This document shows positions 9,096 to 18,971 of a DNA stretch of 64,000 bases, one piece after another. How positions within the stretch are numbered: the stretch's first letter is position 1; each line of letters starts with the position of its first letter. The notes under the pieces were generated by a model. The model saw only the letters and a program-made list of their open reading frames with translations, had not been told where the DNA came from and searched no databases. A program made the translations under genes and the position numbers. Source of the DNA: Prolixibacteraceae bacterium UBA1413 (GTDB lineage Bacteria; Bacteroidota; Bacteroidia; Bacteroidales; Prolixibacteraceae); assembly GCA_002304925.1 (NCBI GenBank), contig DBPT01000006.1, positions 62,001-126,000 of the forward strand, given 5' to 3'.

Positions 9096-11216
9096 CTAAA
9101 AGAACTTGGGCCGTTTGTCTTCCACCTTCACGGCATTTTTCTGCATTTCAAATGCCTGCATGGATGCCCTGTTAAAGAATCCCTGCTGCAATCTTTGTTT
9201 TTCAGCTTCCACATTGGTATCGCCCCTCTCCTTTGAAGAGGTCACCTTCACCAGAAATACCCCATTGTTTCCTTCTATGGGTCCGCCGATCACATTGGGT
9301 TCCAGGGCAACCGCTGATCCGATGACGGCAGGTTCGGTACCGAAATCAGGCAGGGTGACCGAATTGAAACTGAGGTCCGAGGAAATGCTCACCTGGCTCC
9401 CCAGTTCAGCGGCTACCGCATACATGTCGGTTTTGCCCCCGGCGGCCTTTTTCATCCGCTCAGCAAGTAACTGCGCCTTCTTTTCTTTGAGGACCGCCAG
9501 TTCCACTCTGGATTTCACATTTTCGAGCGGAGCAATACCCTCTTCAGTGGCGCTTGCCAGCACAGCGATCACAAAGCTGTTCCCCAACTCAAAAATAGTA
9601 GAGCCATCGGTATTCTTCAGAATATATCCCTCTTTTGCGTCAAAGGCTGCCCTGACCAGGGGACGCGGATTTTCCAGTCCCATGATCGTAATATCATTTT
9701 CCCTGAGAAGAGCCGTGGATTTGGTGAGTTTTTCCTCTTCCACGCCCTTGTCAAACTGCGCCTTGGTGCTTTTATCACTGGCGAACTTGCCAGCCCGGGC
9801 ATACGTGTCCTGGTAAGTCCGGGTGCCGGGCGTCACAGTGCGCTCCATGGTGGCGAACTGGATCTGACGGGTAAGCGGGCTGAGCCGCGTGGTCTGGACA
9901 ATATGAATGCCAAACTGGGAAGTTACGACTTTCACTTCATTGACCTTGTTGCTGAAAGCCGCATCTTCAAAGGGCTTTACCATCATTCCTCGGCCAAACC
10001 ATCCCAGATCACCCCCGTTCAGCGCTGACCCCGTATCGGTGGAATATTGACGCGCCAGGGCGGCAAAATCACTTCCTTTTTCAATCATCCCTTTCAGATT
10101 TTCAGCCTGTGCCATGACGCTGTCCACCTCCTGGGCAGAATTCACCCTGAGAAGAATATGACGGGCCTGAACCGAATCAGGCATCATCTCCGAAGCATGC
10201 ACCTTGGTCAGTTTGTAGGAATTATTCTCCAAATAGGGACCGTAAACATCATTTACCCGGGCTCCGCGACCGATCCAGGCAGACAAACTATCACTCATCA
10301 TGGATGGTTTGTACCATGTGTCGTTGAAACTGACATCTGAATTTGAATTGACAAACTGAACATTTTCGGTGGTGGAGGCAAATTCCTCTTTGATGTCATT
10401 AATCCATTTCTCGGAATTAACGAAATCAGCAGTTGACGGAGTCACCTCAAAAACGATGTATTCAATTCCCCTGGTCTTTTCTTCCTTGTAATTCTCTTTA
10501 TGCAATTCATAGAAGTCACTCAAATCCTTTGGCGTTACCTGAACGGCGCTGTCGGGGATCACACTGTGCCGCATTCCCACATACTCAATGTCTACTACCC
10601 TGTTCTGCGCCTCCAGGTTTTGCTGGGCTTCCTGGTTGGTAATATACAAACCTTTGCTGATCATATTGTTGTATTTCGACTGAAGCCGTTCTGAAAGAAT
10701 CTGCTTTTCCAGAAAGAGCCAATAACTCCTTTGTTCCGGAGAAACGCCGGTTTCCAGGTTTTTCAGGAAATTGACAACGGCACCCCTTTCAAACTGTCCG
10801 GTTTCAGGATTGGTGAAAATCTGCTGCACGATGGGATGGGGATTGGCTCCCTGGAGCATGTCGAAAAGTTCTTCGGAAGTAACTCCCAGCCCTATTTTAT
10901 TGTAAACCTTACCCATTACCTTGTCCCTGATCAGTTCCTGCCAAACCTGCTCCCTGACCTGGACCCAGGTTTGTTCATCAAGCTGGGTTTGTCCTGTGTT
11001 GCTTTTGTAAATCTCCCCAAGTTCCTCAACCTTGGACTGAAATTCGGGATACTGAACCGATTCTCCGTCAATAGACCCGACTTCAAGCTGATTTTTACGC
11101 ATTATGGAGGATCCTGACTGGAATAAATCGCCCAGGATAAAGGCGAAAAGAGCAAGGCCGATAATGATAGCCACTAATACCCCCCCACGGGTTCTGATCT
11201 TCTGTAATGTTGCCAT
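9096..11216 (-). CDS. PpiD/SurA-like membrane-anchored peptidyl-prolyl isomerase
   Basis: Periplasmic foldase of 706 aa with a single N-terminal membrane anchor (about residues 12-34), a SurA-N-like chaperone region and a parvulin domain at about 350-445. The parvulin part has ARHILLRVN, the FAALARQYSTD helix and GGDLGWFGRG. A second, weaker rotamase-like region follows. Proteins of this type help outer-membrane and secreted proteins fold at the exit of the Sec channel. Length and layout fit PpiD (E. coli about 620 aa) better than SurA. It is separated from the upstream CorC-like gene by 211 nt, so it may have its own promoter. Confidence 0.9.
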   Translation of the reverse strand: MATLQKIRTRGGVLVAIIIGLALFAFILGDLFQSGSSIMRKNQLEVGSIDGESVQYPEFQSKVEELGEIYKSNTGQTQLDEQTWVQVREQVWQELIRDKVMGKVYNKIGLGVTSEELFDMLQGANPHPIVQQIFTNPETGQFERGAVVNFLKNLETGVSPEQRSYWLFLEKQILSERLQSKYNNMISKGLYITNQEAQQNLEAQNRVVDIEYVGMRHSVIPDSAVQVTPKDLSDFYELHKENYKEEKTRGIEYIVFEVTPSTADFVNSEKWINDIKEEFASTTENVQFVNSNSDVSFNDTWYKPSMMSDSLSAWIGRGARVNDVYGPYLENNSYKLTKVHASEMMPDSVQARHILLRVNSAQEVDSVMAQAENLKGMIEKGSDFAALARQYSTDTGSALNGGDLGWFGRGMMVKPFEDAAFSNKVNEVKVVTSQFGIHIVQTTRLSPLTRQIQFATMERTVTPGTRTYQDTYARAGKFASDKSTKAQFDKGVEEEKLTKSTALLRENDITIMGLENPRPLVRAAFDAKEGYILKNTDGSTIFELGNSFVIAVLASATEEGIAPLENVKSRVELAVLKEKKAQLLAERMKKAAGGKTDMYAVAAELGSQVSISSDLSFNSVTLPDFGTEPAVIGSAVALEPNVIGGPIEGNNGVFLVKVTSSKERGDTNVEAEKQRLQQGFFNRASMQAFEMQKNAVKVEDKRPKFF

Positions 11217-11427
11217 TGATTAACAATAATTATATGTATATTGATTTCAAAAATTAAGGCACGAAGATAATAATTTTCAATATTATACATCGCTTAAAAC
11301 GTTTTTTTAAGCCTGATTCTACGGGTTTGAGCGCTTAAGGAAGGAGATATTGTCCGCCGCTTTCATCTTCAAGACACTGAAAATGAAGTTCCTTGCCGAT
11401 GAGTCCCGGGGGATGCACTCACCGGCA

Positions 11428-12693
11428 TCAATTATCCAGAACCGTCAGATGGACCAGCTCAATCTTTGTTAAGGTTGCTTTGAGAATTTTAAAGCTCATA
11501 TCTCCGATACGAAGGGTAGTATTCACCTTCGGGATACTTTCATAATGGTGCAGGATAAAACCGGCAAGTGTTTCATATTCATCCGATTCAGGAATATCCA
11601 GGTTGTATTTCTCACGAAGGGCATCAATTTCAAAGCGGCCTGACAGGACAAATTGCTTCTCATTGATTTTTCTTCCGGTGAAATCGTTGGTATCATGTTC
11701 ATCCTCGATCTCCCCGAAAATCTCCTCCAGGATATCTTCGGTAGTCACGAGTCCGGCAGTGCCACCGAATTCATCCACCACCAGGGCAATACTTCTGTGT
11801 TCCCTGATGAAACGACTCAGCATCTGATTTGCGGCCATGGTCTCCGGGACGATCAGCACATTTTTCAGAAAGGGTTTGATCTGCCTGGCTTTCTGGAATA
11901 TGGCCGAGGTATGGACATAACCGACGATATTATCTTTGTTTCCCTCATAAAAGAGGATTCTGGAATACCCGGTTTCCACGAATTTGTTCCTCAGGGTTTC
12001 CACATCGGAATTGATATCCAAAACGGCAATTTCATTCCGGGGAACCATGATGTCGCGGAGCTTGACCTTTGAAAAATCAAGGGCATTGCGGAAGAGGATG
12101 ACCTCCTTATCCACTTCCTCACGTTCTTTGACAGGCTCCGGATCTTCTGTCCCTACGAAATTACCGAGGTCATTCCTTGAAAAAACCTTGTCGTGTTCGT
12201 CATCAGTGACATTGCCTTTCTGAGACAGACGCTGTATCCGTCTGACCATGCGAATCACCAGGGCAGAAGCGGGTGACAGCAGGTAATAGAAGAAGATCAG
12301 GGGGAGGGAGAAAAAGAGCAGCAGGGAATTGGGTGAAATCCGTACCAGGGTCCGGGGAAGGAACTCCCCGGCCACAAGCACCGCCAGCGCGATGAAGAGG
12401 ACGAGACCCGTTTCCGCAAGCCAGCGGGATTCAACCATCTCTTCGAAGAAAGGCCGGAATTGGCCTGCCATGACGATTCCCAGGGTGACCAGTGACAAGA
12501 TATACCCCACCTGCATGGTGACATTGAAAAAATCAGGATTCAGGGTAAGTCTTTTAAGCAGCCTGTTGAAAAAGGAAGGAATCTGACTGTCAATTTCCAG
12601 CCTGATTTTGTCGGAATACAAAAAGGCTGATTCCATGCCGGCAAAAAAGGCGAGGAGAAGTGCAGGGATCAGTATAGCCACCAAAGGATGCAT
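11428..12693 (-). CDS. CNNM/CorC-family CBS-domain membrane protein
   Basis: Protein of 421 aa with an N-terminal DUF21/CNNM membrane region (four hydrophobic segments within residues 1-150), a CBS pair at about 205-325 and a C-terminal CorC/HlyC domain. Typical motifs are DIMVPRNEIAVLDIN and VVDEFGGTAGLVTTEDILEEIFGEI. Relatives are Mg2+/Co2+ transporters; GldE of gliding Bacteroidota is in the same family, so the exact job is open. Two nt separate it from lptC. Confidence 0.9.
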   Translation of the reverse strand: MHPLVAILIPALLLAFFAGMESAFLYSDKIRLEIDSQIPSFFNRLLKRLTLNPDFFNVTMQVGYILSLVTLGIVMAGQFRPFFEEMVESRWLAETGLVLFIALAVLVAGEFLPRTLVRISPNSLLLFFSLPLIFFYYLLSPASALVIRMVRRIQRLSQKGNVTDDEHDKVFSRNDLGNFVGTEDPEPVKEREEVDKEVILFRNALDFSKVKLRDIMVPRNEIAVLDINSDVETLRNKFVETGYSRILFYEGNKDNIVGYVHTSAIFQKARQIKPFLKNVLIVPETMAANQMLSRFIREHRSIALVVDEFGGTAGLVTTEDILEEIFGEIEDEHDTNDFTGRKINEKQFVLSGRFEIDALREKYNLDIPESDEYETLAGFILHHYESIPKVNTTLRIGDMSFKILKATLTKIELVHLTVLDN

Positions 12694-12695
12694 AT

Positions 12696-13361
12696 TTATT
12701 GATTTCCTATATTAACCGGACCTCGCGAAGGAAGGGGTTCCATGAGGGAGTCTCCTTGCTTGGAACTTTCCCTGTTCAACTTCACATAAATGTTCCCCCG
12801 GGGATTCCTGATTCTCCAGTTTTCGAGCGAGGCGTCCGATTCAAAACCGACGCCGGTGATGACTTGGTCAGGACTGATGATCTTCACGTATTCGTCGTTA
12901 TAGATTTTTTTTGCATTTTCATCCCATACCAGATGTTCTGTTTTTAGGGTATCCCCCTTGCTGTTGACAGCCACCACGTCATTGCGGGCTTCCCACCGTT
13001 TTTCCCTGACAAACTGTTTGGCGTAGCGTGCCGAGATACTGGAAATCATCTCTCTGCGGGCATTGTATTTGACCAGGAGAATGCCCTTGGGAAACTCGAT
13101 AAAAGAAGTGCCGTCAGATTCGAACCGTTTCAGTTCAGGGGTTTTCAAATAAAAACGCACCATCCCTGAATCAGAATAGGTGGTCTCGAAATCTTCAGCA
13201 TAAACCACAGGCAGGATCTCCGATGGGTTGAATGCCTTTATTTTTTCGATGTCATTGACACATCCCGAAAAAAGTATTGCAGCCCCGCAAAGCAGGGCTG
13301 CAATTTTCAGATATCGAAGAGTATGGTTATGCGAATTAGAACCGCACCCGGGTAGTTTCAT
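12696..13361 (-). CDS. lptC: LptC-like LPS export protein
   Basis: LPS transport proteins of the LptC/OstA fold pass lipopolysaccharide across the periplasm. The 221-aa product starts MKLPGCGSNSHNHTLRYLK, then has a signal segment ending in LLCGAAILFSGC, a lipobox. The body carries the beta-rich repeats typical of LptC (YAEDFETTYSDSGMVRFYLKT, VNSKGDTLKTEHLVWDENAKKIYNDEYVKI). I chose the ATG at 13361 because it is preceded by GGGAGG at good spacing and leaves an intact signal. An in-frame start at 13580 would lie deep in the upstream TPR gene. The chosen start overlaps the TPR gene by 26 nt. Confidence 0.85.
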   Translation of the reverse strand: MKLPGCGSNSHNHTLRYLKIAALLCGAAILFSGCVNDIEKIKAFNPSEILPVVYAEDFETTYSDSGMVRFYLKTPELKRFESDGTSFIEFPKGILLVKYNARREMISSISARYAKQFVREKRWEARNDVVAVNSKGDTLKTEHLVWDENAKKIYNDEYVKIISPDQVITGVGFESDASLENWRIRNPRGNIYVKLNRESSKQGDSLMEPLPSRGPVNIGNQ

Positions 13362-14958
13362 TGATCCATCCTCCCACTCTGTAAGTATCTCCTTCTCTAA
13401 TACCCTGGAAGAAGGCAGTTTCTTTGTTAGGGAAATGAACACGGTAGGCGTTTGCTTTTTGGGAAGCATCCACCAGACAATCTTCACCGGCCTTGGCTTT
13501 GGTAAAATAGTCGACGGCCACCCAAAACACGGTGGATCTTTCGAAATCGTCGCTGCTGAAAGAACGGGCCGAAGAGGCATAGATATCGCCGATCAGCATC
13601 AACGCCTTGCAGTGGTTAGGATTGATGGCCAGCGTCTTCCGGGCGTAGTTGCGGGATTCCTGGAAATTGTGCTCCTTGGCATAGATATACAGGGCATACT
13701 CATAATAGTAGTCTTCCAGCAAGGCCTGATCGGTTTCCTGCTCCATGGCTTGTTTGTAATATGACTTCGCCTTTTCGGCATTGTTCTGTTTTACAAACAT
13801 ACGGGCCATGTTGAAAGCGGCTTCCGCCGAGGGATCCAGGTGATACATCTTTTCAGAAGCATCATGGAAGAGCTTGGAGTCATCGCAACCTGCCCTGGCA
13901 AGCCTGCGGAGCATCATCTTGAGGAATTCAAGATCACCCGATTTCTCGTCAAACTGGGGCGTGTAGATCCGCAGCAACGATTCACAGTCGGCAGCACCGG
14001 AAGTGCCAAAAATCATCTCAACGGCATTCCTGGCATCGGCAATCCCTTCCGTTTCAGGCTTTTCCTTCTCGATCTGATTCAGGATGCCCGCTACTTTGTC
14101 GTAATTGTTGACAACGTCTTCTTTCGGCAACTTGCCAAGGCCCAACAGTGACTTGGAAGTTTGCATGAGCAAAACCAATACGGGAATCTCAGTCTCCTTA
14201 CCCTGCTCTTTTATGGACTCACTTAACCAGTCATATCCTTTCTTGTAAATGGAAGCCAGCTCTTCGTTCGAAATATCCTCCTCGGGCGGCAGATTATACT
14301 TCAACCAGGAAGTGCCCTTACGTCCCAAAACATATCCCTTCTGATCGAAAAACCTGATCCTGCGATCATATAATTTCATCATAGAATCGACCATGTTATG
14401 TTTTTCAGCTTTGGTGGCTGCATTCTCAACATAATGCTCAAGCATGTTGGCTCCGTGTATGTAGATATTCAGCGTCGATTTCGGATATTGGCGATACAAG
14501 ACAAGCCAGGGTTCCATAGCCGATTTGAAGTCTTTCTGTTTGTAAAACTCACTATACATCGACAAATTATTCATAAAATCAAGGTCATTGGCAGCAACCA
14601 GTTCCTGCAGATTCTTGAGGTTCACACCCACCAGGTCGGCATCTTCCTTCGGAGGGATTATGCCGTCGAAACTGAAATCCAGTTCATCGCCTGTTTCAGG
14701 AGTCAGATCCACCCTTTTCGACTGGTCAATAAAGGTAAAGCGGATCCATTTGGCCTTGCTGTCAGTAGCAACTTCGTATTTCCCGTCGAAATCGGTAAAT
14801 GCCGAATTGGCCCCACGATGAGCTTCCACCGTTACTCCTGCGGCAGGTTTTCCTTCACGGTAGACAGTACCCCTGATCACCCGCTGGGCTGCGCTGCTCA
14901 ATACAAAACCCAAAACCAAAAGAGTAATCAAAACGGTTTTAGAGACAAGTGTTTTCAT
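13336..14958 (-). CDS. Secreted TPR protein with carboxypeptidase-regulatory-like domain
   Basis: Exported protein of 540 aa: signal peptide at residues 1-25 ending in SSAAQ, an Ig-like domain (VIRGTVYREGKPAAGVTVEA, then DFDGKYEV), and an all-helical region with tetratricopeptide repeats in the C-terminal half. The regulatory-like domain is common on Bacteroidota outer-membrane proteins. Its place between an outer-membrane barrel gene and lptC suggests an envelope scaffold role, but I recognise no characterised family. Upstream spacing is 21 nt and the end overlaps lptC. Confidence 0.8.
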   Translation of the reverse strand: MKTLVSKTVLITLLVLGFVLSSAAQRVIRGTVYREGKPAAGVTVEAHRGANSAFTDFDGKYEVATDSKAKWIRFTFIDQSKRVDLTPETGDELDFSFDGIIPPKEDADLVGVNLKNLQELVAANDLDFMNNLSMYSEFYKQKDFKSAMEPWLVLYRQYPKSTLNIYIHGANMLEHYVENAATKAEKHNMVDSMMKLYDRRIRFFDQKGYVLGRKGTSWLKYNLPPEEDISNEELASIYKKGYDWLSESIKEQGKETEIPVLVLLMQTSKSLLGLGKLPKEDVVNNYDKVAGILNQIEKEKPETEGIADARNAVEMIFGTSGAADCESLLRIYTPQFDEKSGDLEFLKMMLRRLARAGCDDSKLFHDASEKMYHLDPSAEAAFNMARMFVKQNNAEKAKSYYKQAMEQETDQALLEDYYYEYALYIYAKEHNFQESRNYARKTLAINPNHCKALMLIGDIYASSARSFSSDDFERSTVFWVAVDYFTKAKAGEDCLVDASQKANAYRVHFPNKETAFFQGIREGDTYRVGGWINETTRVRF

Positions 14959-14979
14959 TTTTGTGTAGTTTTTTCAATA

Positions 14980-16287
14980 TTAATCAAACCTTCGTTTAAT
15001 GAACCAAAGATCGTGTAAATTCACATTAAAATTTAGTTTTGCGTAATTCTCCCTGATCAAATTATTATTTGTACTTCCCCGTTTCCCTATTTCTGCAGAA
15101 ATGTTCACAGTCGAGTTAGAACGATAAACTGGTAATCCTATACCAAAACTCATGCCAAAATCTTTAATCTGCTGATTATTAATGGCTATATAAGAATTCT
15201 CATATCGGAATCCGGCCCGGTAGGCAATTCTTTGGGCAAAGGAACGGATTGAAAACCGGTCGGGAATGTACTCTCCGCCCACGGTGATGACACTTCGGTC
15301 CTTCAGCAATTCGTTGGTAAGGCCAAAGGGGAACACTGCTTTTGACCAGTTCTGGAAATAATAGTCCGCGTTAATCTCGATCTTGTTCTTTTTCACATAC
15401 GACACTCCCGCTCCTGCCGTCATCGGAAGGGTGATTTTGTCTTTTACCTCCTGTTTGAAGGAAATGGTGTCTGAATCAGTATAGGTCCTTGGGGTGGACC
15501 CTTCGTAAACCGTCAGTGAAACAGTTTTTATGGTAATGTCGGAACCAAAGGCGGTGAAGGAAGGTTTGGCCTCCAGAGTAGCTCCAAAGGTCAGCGTCTG
15601 ATCCTTCTTCATGGGGAGGGTGGCCTGTAATCCGAAGTTGGCGCCAAAATCGCGGAGCCTGATATCATCATTCTTCCTGATGGAATACATTTCTACGTTT
15701 CCGGGAAAAGAGACGAGACTGTTGCGCCTGAGGGAACCGAAAAAATAAAACAGGTTGGCCCCTACCGACACATTTCTCAATGGTTTGACAGCCAACCCGA
15801 AATATGCCCTTGACAGGGACCCTTCGCCATAATAGTAGTAATCCACTTTTCCGGAGCCGGGAATAGAGTCCCCCACCCTAATGTCATACCCCACATCAGA
15901 ATAGGGAATCAGTCCGAAGCTGGTGGCAATCCGCCTTGAAACGGGGAAACTCATGGCAAAATACCTGAAATTGACATCGTCGGTACTGAATCGCCCTAGG
16001 TCGTTTTTAAATTGTGAAAACCGCCCCGTTATTCCGAATTCAAACAAAAAGGAGAGGGAATCGACAGACGTGTAGGAAGCCGGATTGACCATGTTGATTT
16101 GCCGGGAATTCCGGCTGCCTAAGGAAGCACCGCCCATCCCCGTAGTCCGGCCGTGGGAGTAAGAATGTAAATCACCCAACCCGAACCGTGAAAAAGGAGA
16201 GGAGGTGTTGTTGTTGAATTGGGCAAACAACAATACCGGCATAAAAAGTAGCCCGGAGATGAGAAAGGCACGCTTTGATTTTACCAT
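14980..16287 (-). CDS. Outer-membrane beta-barrel protein, FadL/OmpP1-like
   Basis: Predicted barrel of 435 aa with signal peptide MVKSKRAFLISGLLFMPVLLFAQ. The N-terminal mature part has NNTSSPFSRFGLGDLHSYS and TTGMGGASLGSR, followed by alternating amphipathic strands and a long strand-rich C-terminus. This layout is shared by FadL/OmpP1-type and PorV-like Bacteroidota proteins; no substrate can be named. The ATG at 16287 gives a normal signal peptide. An ATG 33 nt upstream (16320) would add MRIYRLLELII and is less likely. First gene of the block that continues to the CorC-like gene. Confidence 0.75.
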   Translation of the reverse strand: MVKSKRAFLISGLLFMPVLLFAQFNNNTSSPFSRFGLGDLHSYSHGRTTGMGGASLGSRNSRQINMVNPASYTSVDSLSFLFEFGITGRFSQFKNDLGRFSTDDVNFRYFAMSFPVSRRIATSFGLIPYSDVGYDIRVGDSIPGSGKVDYYYYGEGSLSRAYFGLAVKPLRNVSVGANLFYFFGSLRRNSLVSFPGNVEMYSIRKNDDIRLRDFGANFGLQATLPMKKDQTLTFGATLEAKPSFTAFGSDITIKTVSLTVYEGSTPRTYTDSDTISFKQEVKDKITLPMTAGAGVSYVKKNKIEINADYYFQNWSKAVFPFGLTNELLKDRSVITVGGEYIPDRFSIRSFAQRIAYRAGFRYENSYIAINNQQIKDFGMSFGIGLPVYRSNSTVNISAEIGKRGSTNNNLIRENYAKLNFNVNLHDLWFIKRRFD

Positions 16288-16339
16288 TATTATAAGTTCC
16301 AGTAATCTGTAAATCCGCATGACCCGGAATTTCTGTGTA

Positions 16340-16370
16340 CAAAGAAAATAATTTTTGAGATGCTTTCAAG
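16340..16370 (-). promoter_or_regulatory. Candidate Bacteroidota promoter for the barrel-TPR-lptC block
   Basis: On the minus strand TTG (-33 side) is followed after 19 nt by TTTCTTTG, seven of eight matches to the TAnnTTTG -7 element. The expected start of transcription near 16333 gives a leader of about 46 nt to the chosen start at 16287. Confidence 0.4.
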
Positions 16371-16435
16371 GGATTTGGGCAGGCCATCCTGAAAATGAGG
16401 GGAAAAATTGCATAAAAAAGCTTAAAAACCGGTCA

Positions 16436-17296
16436 TTATCCCTCGTCATAAATGATCTGGCTGATGTCGAGTGCCGTGACGGAATGCGTCAACGCCCCCA
16501 CTGAGATGTAGTCCACACCGGTATTGGCCACGCCTGCCAGGCGGTCGGGGGTCATATTTCCCGAGGCCTCAGTTTTGGCCCTGCCTTTAATGAGTGCGAC
16601 GGCTTTCCGCATGGTGTCATTGTCCATGTTGTCAAGCATAATGATGTCAGCCCCGGCATCCAGGGCTTCCTTAACCTCTTCGAGGCAAGTGGTTTCCACT
16701 TCGACAAGCATGCCTGATTCCAGGGCCGGCCTTATGGCCTGTACCGCTTCTGTGATTCCTCCTGCCACAACGACATGGTTATCCTTGATCATCACCATGT
16801 CAAAGAGGCCCATCCTGTGGTTAAAGGCACCTCCGGCCCGCACGGCGTATTTGTCGAGCAGCCTGAATCCCGGCACGGTCTTCCTGGTGTCCAGGATCCG
16901 TGTCGGAAAACCTTCAATCATCGAGGCATAATGGTGTGATGCGGTAGCAATTCCCGACATCCGCTGGAGAAAATTGAGCGCTATTCTTTCTCCGGTGAGC
17001 AAGGCCCGGTAAGTGGCTGAGAATTCAACGATCAGATCTCCCTTTTTCACCAGGGCGCCATCCCCGACCAGGGGTTTCCACACCAGTTCCGGGTCAAACT
17101 CCCGGAATACCAGTTCGGCCACCTCGAGGCCTGCCACTACACCCTCTGCTTTGGCTTTCATGGCCCCTCGTTTCCGGATGGAGGAAGGAACCAGATGGTT
17201 CGTGGTAATATCCCCGGAAGCAACATCTTCCCGCATAGCGAGACTGATCAGCGTCTTTGCCGACGCCAACTCCTGATCATTCATCCTGAAATTCAT
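16436..17296 (-). CDS. nadC: NadC, quinolinate phosphoribosyltransferase
   Basis: De novo NAD enzyme (286 aa) converting quinolinate and PRPP to nicotinate mononucleotide with loss of CO2. Signatures include the LNFLQRMSGIAT helix, TRKTVPGFRLLDKYAV with substrate-binding Arg and Lys, NHRMGLFDMVMIKDNH and the C-terminal DYISVGALTHS. Length is normal. The start overlaps the nadB stop by 4 nt, so the two successive activities of the pathway are coupled. NadA is not in this window. Confidence 0.97.
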   Translation of the reverse strand: MNFRMNDQELASAKTLISLAMREDVASGDITTNHLVPSSIRKRGAMKAKAEGVVAGLEVAELVFREFDPELVWKPLVGDGALVKKGDLIVEFSATYRALLTGERIALNFLQRMSGIATASHHYASMIEGFPTRILDTRKTVPGFRLLDKYAVRAGGAFNHRMGLFDMVMIKDNHVVVAGGITEAVQAIRPALESGMLVEVETTCLEEVKEALDAGADIIMLDNMDNDTMRKAVALIKGRAKTEASGNMTPDRLAGVANTGVDYISVGALTHSVTALDISQIIYDEG

Positions 17297-18882
17297 AATT
17301 CACCTGTTTTATCATTTACTGGTTCAAAGCGGGGCAAGTATCCCTTTTGCTGAATTGTGTGCACCCTGAAGCGGGGATTCTCCTCCGGAAAATCTTCCCG
17401 GATATGGCCTCCCCTGCTCTCTTCCCTGAGAAGGGCGGCCCTGTTCACCAGGATGCAGAGATCAGCGGTATTTTTTATCTTCAGCATATTATAATCCTGT
17501 GCCGGATGGCTGGAACTGGCCGAGATTTCCTCAAATCTCTGCAAGGAAAGCTCCATTTTTTGCTTGTTGCGGATGATCCCCAGGTGGGTGGTCATCAGTT
17601 CAGCCATTTCGTTTTTCAGATCCAGGAAGGTTTGTTCGTGTTCGGGTGAAATGTCAAAGGGGAGCAATTCCCCGGTGGAACAACGGATGAGTTTGAGGCG
17701 CGCGGCTTCTTCACTGGCTCTGAATCCGAAAACGAGGCATTCAAGCAGTGAATTGCTGGCGAGGCGGTTAGCCCCCATGACGCCGGTAGAGGCCGCTTCG
17801 CCGCAGACAAAGAGACCTTGCAGATTGGTTTCCCCAAAGAGTCCCGAACGAATTCCGCCGACCATATAATGGGCGGCAGGTGCCACAGGGATAAGATCAC
17901 AGGTCATGTCAATCCCATATTCCGAGAGTTTGCCGGTGATGGTCGAAAAGCGCGTGTTTACCTTATGAGGATCGAGATGGCGCAGGGAGAGGTATACCCG
18001 GGGATCCTCATTTGTGAGCATCTGTCTGAAAATCGAATAAGCTACCACATCACGGGGCGCCAGTTCCGCCAGGGGATGGATCTGTTTCATAAACCGCTCC
18101 CCGCTGCTATTCAGGAGCCAGGCCCCTTCGCCCCTGACGGCTTCGCTGATCAGGAAGGCTTCCTTCCCAGGAAGGGTGAGGGCCGTGGGATGAAACTGAA
18201 TAAATTCCAAATCGGCAACCTGAGCCCCCGCCTGATAAGCCAGGGCAATCCCGTCGCCGGTGGCGGTGTGGGGATTTGTGGAACGGCTGTAAACCCGCGA
18301 CAATCCACCCGAGGCCATGATCACGGCACGAGCCGTGAAAATGATGTTTTCCCCCGTATAAAAATCAAGTCCCTGGACACCATAAACACACCCTCCGTTG
18401 CCCAGCAACCGCACTACCGCCGTAAATTCAAAGGGATGGATATTTTTTGTTTCCACCACCTTCTGAAGGAGAAAACGGGTCAGTTCCTTTCCCGTGGCAT
18501 CCCCGCCGGCATGAAGGATCCTGCGATGGCTGTGCCCCCCTTCAAGGCCCAACAGAATGTCGCCATCAGCCCCCCGGTCAAAAGGCATCCCCATCTCAAT
18601 CAGATCCTTCACCCGGTCGCGCCCCTCGGTAACCAATACCTTGACGGCATCATAATCACAAAGTCCGCGCCCCGCAACCAGGGTATCATCAATATGAGCC
18701 TCAAAAGAATCATCCTGGTCCGTAACGGCTGCAATTCCCCCCTGGGCAAACCAGGAGTTGCTGGTATCCAGCTCCGACTTGGTAACAATGGCTACATTGC
18801 CGAAACGGGAAGAATGAAAAGCGGCGGTAAGACCGGCAAGTCCGCTTCCTATTACTATGGTGTCAAATTCAAGCTGCCTCAT
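17293..18882 (-). CDS. nadB: NadB, L-aspartate oxidase
   Basis: FAD-dependent oxidase (529 aa) making iminoaspartate from aspartate for quinolinate synthesis. The dinucleotide loop VIGSGLAGLTAA is at residues 10-21. GGHSHRRILHAGGDATGKEL near 115 and the catalytic-domain motif FIQFHPTAL with nearby EAVRGEGA mark the succinate dehydrogenase/aspartate oxidase family. The absence of any sdhB-like neighbour and the overlap with nadC decide for NadB. Confidence 0.96.
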   Translation of the reverse strand: MRQLEFDTIVIGSGLAGLTAAFHSSRFGNVAIVTKSELDTSNSWFAQGGIAAVTDQDDSFEAHIDDTLVAGRGLCDYDAVKVLVTEGRDRVKDLIEMGMPFDRGADGDILLGLEGGHSHRRILHAGGDATGKELTRFLLQKVVETKNIHPFEFTAVVRLLGNGGCVYGVQGLDFYTGENIIFTARAVIMASGGLSRVYSRSTNPHTATGDGIALAYQAGAQVADLEFIQFHPTALTLPGKEAFLISEAVRGEGAWLLNSSGERFMKQIHPLAELAPRDVVAYSIFRQMLTNEDPRVYLSLRHLDPHKVNTRFSTITGKLSEYGIDMTCDLIPVAPAAHYMVGGIRSGLFGETNLQGLFVCGEAASTGVMGANRLASNSLLECLVFGFRASEEAARLKLIRCSTGELLPFDISPEHEQTFLDLKNEMAELMTTHLGIIRNKQKMELSLQRFEEISASSSHPAQDYNMLKIKNTADLCILVNRAALLREESRGGHIREDFPEENPRFRVHTIQQKGYLPRFEPVNDKTGEL

Positions 18883-18971
18883 CTTCAGAATATGGATTTC
18901 AGACAGGCAAAATTAACATTTCCCGGAAGGATGACCGCATTAATTTGCATCCCGGAACTCCACCCCGATGT

